A DNA stretch of 64,000 nucleotides from Lacrimispora saccharolytica (GTDB lineage: Bacteria > Bacillota > Clostridia > Lachnospirales > Lachnospiraceae), in the NCBI GenBank assembly GCA_021531795.1, contig JADYUL010000003.1, positions 216,072-280,071 on the forward strand, in the 5' to 3' direction. This document shows, in pieces, positions 62,192-64,000 of the stretch (position 1 is its first letter; each line of letters starts with the position of its first letter). The position numbers and the translations under genes were made by a program. The notes under the pieces were generated by a model that did no database searches, had not been told where the DNA came from, and saw only the letters and a program-made list of their open reading frames with translations.

Positions 62192-63811
62192 ATGAAACTG
62201 AAGATTAATGAGCCTTGGATTACAAGCAAAGTAAGGTGTCAGAATGGTTATGTCTATATCGACAAGCCTTTCTGGAATGCCGAAAAACAGTGCGCTGACC
62301 ATAAACGCGAGTACATCGGCAAGTATGATGGAGAAACATTTACTCCAAACAAAACCTTTCACCGTCTCAAAGCTGAGTATGAGCAGAGCCTTACGGCACC
62401 TAGGACCGGGCCGGTTCCTACTGATATCTGCCTCCGCCAGTTCTATGGATCCACATATCTTTTGAACGAGATATGCAGCAAGACTGGCATTGCTGCTGAT
62501 CTTGGCAAGTGCTTTGGTGATCTTGCGCCACAGATCCTGTCACTGGCTTATTACCTTGTTCTTGAGGAAGGCCAGCCCATGTACAGGTTCCATAAATGGG
62601 GCATAACTCACAGGCATCCATATGGCAAGGACATTCCTTCGCAGAGAAGCAGTGAACTCTTCGGCCTTATAACTGAAGAAACCAAGATGGCTTACTTCAA
62701 GTACCAGGCCAAGCGCCACGGCATGAACGAATACCTCGCTTTTGATACAACATCTATCTCTTCATACTCAACGCTTATAAAGCAGGCCAAGTATGGAAAG
62801 AACAAAGAAGGCGATTCCCTTCCGCAGATAAACCTTGCGCTCCTGTATGGAGAGGAATCAATGCTTCCTGTATACTACAGAAAGCTTGCAGGCAACATCA
62901 CGGATGTTAAGACTATAGAGAATCTCATTAAGGATGTTGATTTCCTCAAACTCGACAAGCTCAAGCTTGTCATGGACAGAGGATTCTACAGCGAGAAAAA
63001 CATCAACGACCTCATGAAGCACCACCACAAGTTCCTTATCGGTGCAAAGCTGTCACTGAGCAAAGTGAGCGACAGGCTTGATAAGGTCCGTGCGGACTTC
63101 GTTACCCGCTATAACTATAATTCAGAGTTAAAGCTATATGTCATGTCATTTAAAGAAGAGTGGACCTATACAGAAGAAAAGGTCCGCAGCGGAGAAATCA
63201 TAACTGATAAAAAGCGCATTTATCTCCACTTCTACTATAATGACCAGAAGGCTACTGATGACAAGACGAGGTTCAATGCAATGCTTGACCGTCTTGAAAA
63301 CAACCTGGTAAACGGCACTCCTGATCCTGCTGATGAAAAGCTGTATCAGAAGTACTTTACAATACACGAGACACCTGTAAGAGGCAAAGTCTATAGCTTC
63401 AAGGAAGATGCTATCCGTAAAGCCGAGAAGAACTATGGATACTTTGTACTTATGACCAACGGGATCAAGGATCCGGTGGAAGCACTGCGCATATACCGTC
63501 TGAAGGATCTGATTGAGAAGTCCTTCGGCAACCTCAAGGAGAGGCTTTCAATGCGTCGGATGTCAGTCGCTTCCGAGGAAAACTTCGAAGGTAAGCTGTT
63601 TGTCCAGTTCATAGCGCTTCAGATGGTGTCTTATATCAAAAAGCAGATGGATGAGAACGGCCTGTTCAGCAAGTATACAATACAGTCACTGCTGGACGAG
63701 CTAGATACAATTGAGTATTACCAGCAGCCCGGCAAGACGCATCATCTGTCTGAGGTAACTGCAAAACAGCGTGAGCTCTATAAGCTCATTGGAGTCGATG
63801 TCCCGACATGA
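62192..63811 (+). CDS. IS1634-like DDE transposase
   Basis: 539 residues, ATG behind CAAGGAGGCGATGGT. DDE motifs: YLAFDTTSISSYSTLIKQAK, KLVMDRGFYSEKNINDL and RLKDLIEKSFGNLKERLSM. N-terminal NGYVYIDKPFWNAEKQ is typical of the group. The frame is intact and the ends are preserved, so it may be mobile. It is a different lineage from the 41671 transposase. Confidence 0.9.
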   Translation: MKLKINEPWITSKVRCQNGYVYIDKPFWNAEKQCADHKREYIGKYDGETFTPNKTFHRLKAEYEQSLTAPRTGPVPTDICLRQFYGSTYLLNEICSKTGIAADLGKCFGDLAPQILSLAYYLVLEEGQPMYRFHKWGITHRHPYGKDIPSQRSSELFGLITEETKMAYFKYQAKRHGMNEYLAFDTTSISSYSTLIKQAKYGKNKEGDSLPQINLALLYGEESMLPVYYRKLAGNITDVKTIENLIKDVDFLKLDKLKLVMDRGFYSEKNINDLMKHHHKFLIGAKLSLSKVSDRLDKVRADFVTRYNYNSELKLYVMSFKEEWTYTEEKVRSGEIITDKKRIYLHFYYNDQKATDDKTRFNAMLDRLENNLVNGTPDPADEKLYQKYFTIHETPVRGKVYSFKEDAIRKAEKNYGYFVLMTNGIKDPVEALRIYRLKDLIEKSFGNLKERLSMRRMSVASEENFEGKLFVQFIALQMVSYIKKQMDENGLFSKYTIQSLLDELDTIEYYQQPGKTHHLSEVTAKQRELYKLIGVDVPT

Positions 63812-63843
63812 TCAAACCTTGGTATAAAATGACGGGACTTTAG

Positions 63844-64000
63844 GCTTCAAGAAAAGCCGACCATCCGGACGAATTCCTAAAAGAATACCACGGAGTACTC
63901 GTTACAGACGGATACGGCGGATATCACAAGATTGACAGGCTTAGAAGTGACCTGACAGTCGCAGGATGCTGGGTGCATGCCAGACGCCCCTTTGCTGAAT
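63844..64000 (+). pseudogene. IS66-family transposase fragment (runs off the window)
   Basis: In frame from 63844: ADHPDEFLKEYHGVLVTDGY, GGYHKIDRL, VAGCWVHARRPFAE is the catalytic region of IS66 transposases (second Asp in TDGY, then WVHARR). A TAG at 63841-63843 precedes it and its N-terminal half is absent, so the upstream IS has truncated it. Confidence 0.85.

Larger units (their letters stand above)
62029..63838 (+). mobile_element. IS1634-like insertion sequence
   Basis: Left end TCCCGTGAATTTATACCAAG (62029) and right end, read on the minus strand, TCCCGTCATTTTATACCAAG (from 63837) form a 23-bp inverted repeat with 21 matches. One transposase gene fills the element. No clear target duplication. 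The right end abuts an IS66 fragment. Confidence 0.85.

Overview
The window reads as a chromosomal segment of a low-to-mid GC Firmicute, most likely family Lachnospiraceae (Butyrivibrio/Roseburia-like). The basis is the housekeeping order (M23 peptidase-murA, S-box-metK, dnaE-pfkA, birA-coaX-dus-greA-lysS), clostridial-type ribosome binding sites, a SleB-type hydrolase, and accessory genes (PcfB, Maff2, tet(W)) typical of Lachnospiraceae mobile elements. No rRNA, tRNA or CRISPR array was seen.

Core region (1-20,975). Nearly all genes are on the + strand: envelope and peptidoglycan genes, an HD-GYP protein, metK behind a SAM-I riboswitch with its own promoter and terminator, dnaE, pfkA, a SPOUT rRNA methyltransferase, a SleB-like cell wall hydrolase, argF, an overlapping birA-small ORF-coaX-dus operon, a GT2 glycosyltransferase, greA and lysS. 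The dnaE-pfkA gap (about 1 kb) is filled with palindromic and direct repeats; several palindromes lie 62-63 bp apart.

Accessory region (about 20,976-58,290). This looks like an integrated, decayed, composite plasmid/ICE-like element at the 3' end of lysS. A second copy of the last LysS codons (TMKSLDK-stop, different codons) plus a shared 15-bp sequence lies at 58,228-58,290, as expected of paired attachment sites. Near-identical repeats of 318 and 236 bp lie at 21,049 and 57,022. The left part has parA-parB-rep, a DUF6050-like membrane protein and pcfB. The coupling protein gene is cut after about 105 codons and joined to the end of a HIRAN-domain gene. Then come a candidate small RNA, an XRE regulator, a LytTR regulator divergent from a 2,083-residue surface protein, a truncated Maff2 gene, tet(W) with its leader attenuator, a tyrosine recombinase, and a pRiA4b ORF-3 protein with a UPF0158 protein. 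An IS1634-like element carrying two passenger ORFs follows.

Immediately after that IS lies the most interesting block (44,084-50,818): a lid-less Hsp70, a three-module AAA+ ATPase, a Sel1-repeat protein, a protein with a PD-(D/E)XK-like motif, and an unknown small protein, all on one strand with short gaps. I know of no named system with this composition. A defence or stress-response system is an inference, not a demonstrated function.

Right flank (51-64 kb). This is a graveyard of recombined fragments (ISL3 transposase, parA, GNAT, DUF2200, DUF3990, an internally deleted metallophosphoesterase) mixed with intact genes: MATE/LysR pair, lrgAB, YunG-like, two toxin-antitoxin pairs, a metallophosphoesterase, and a second IS1634-like element with clear 23-bp inverted repeats next to an IS66 fragment cut by the window end.
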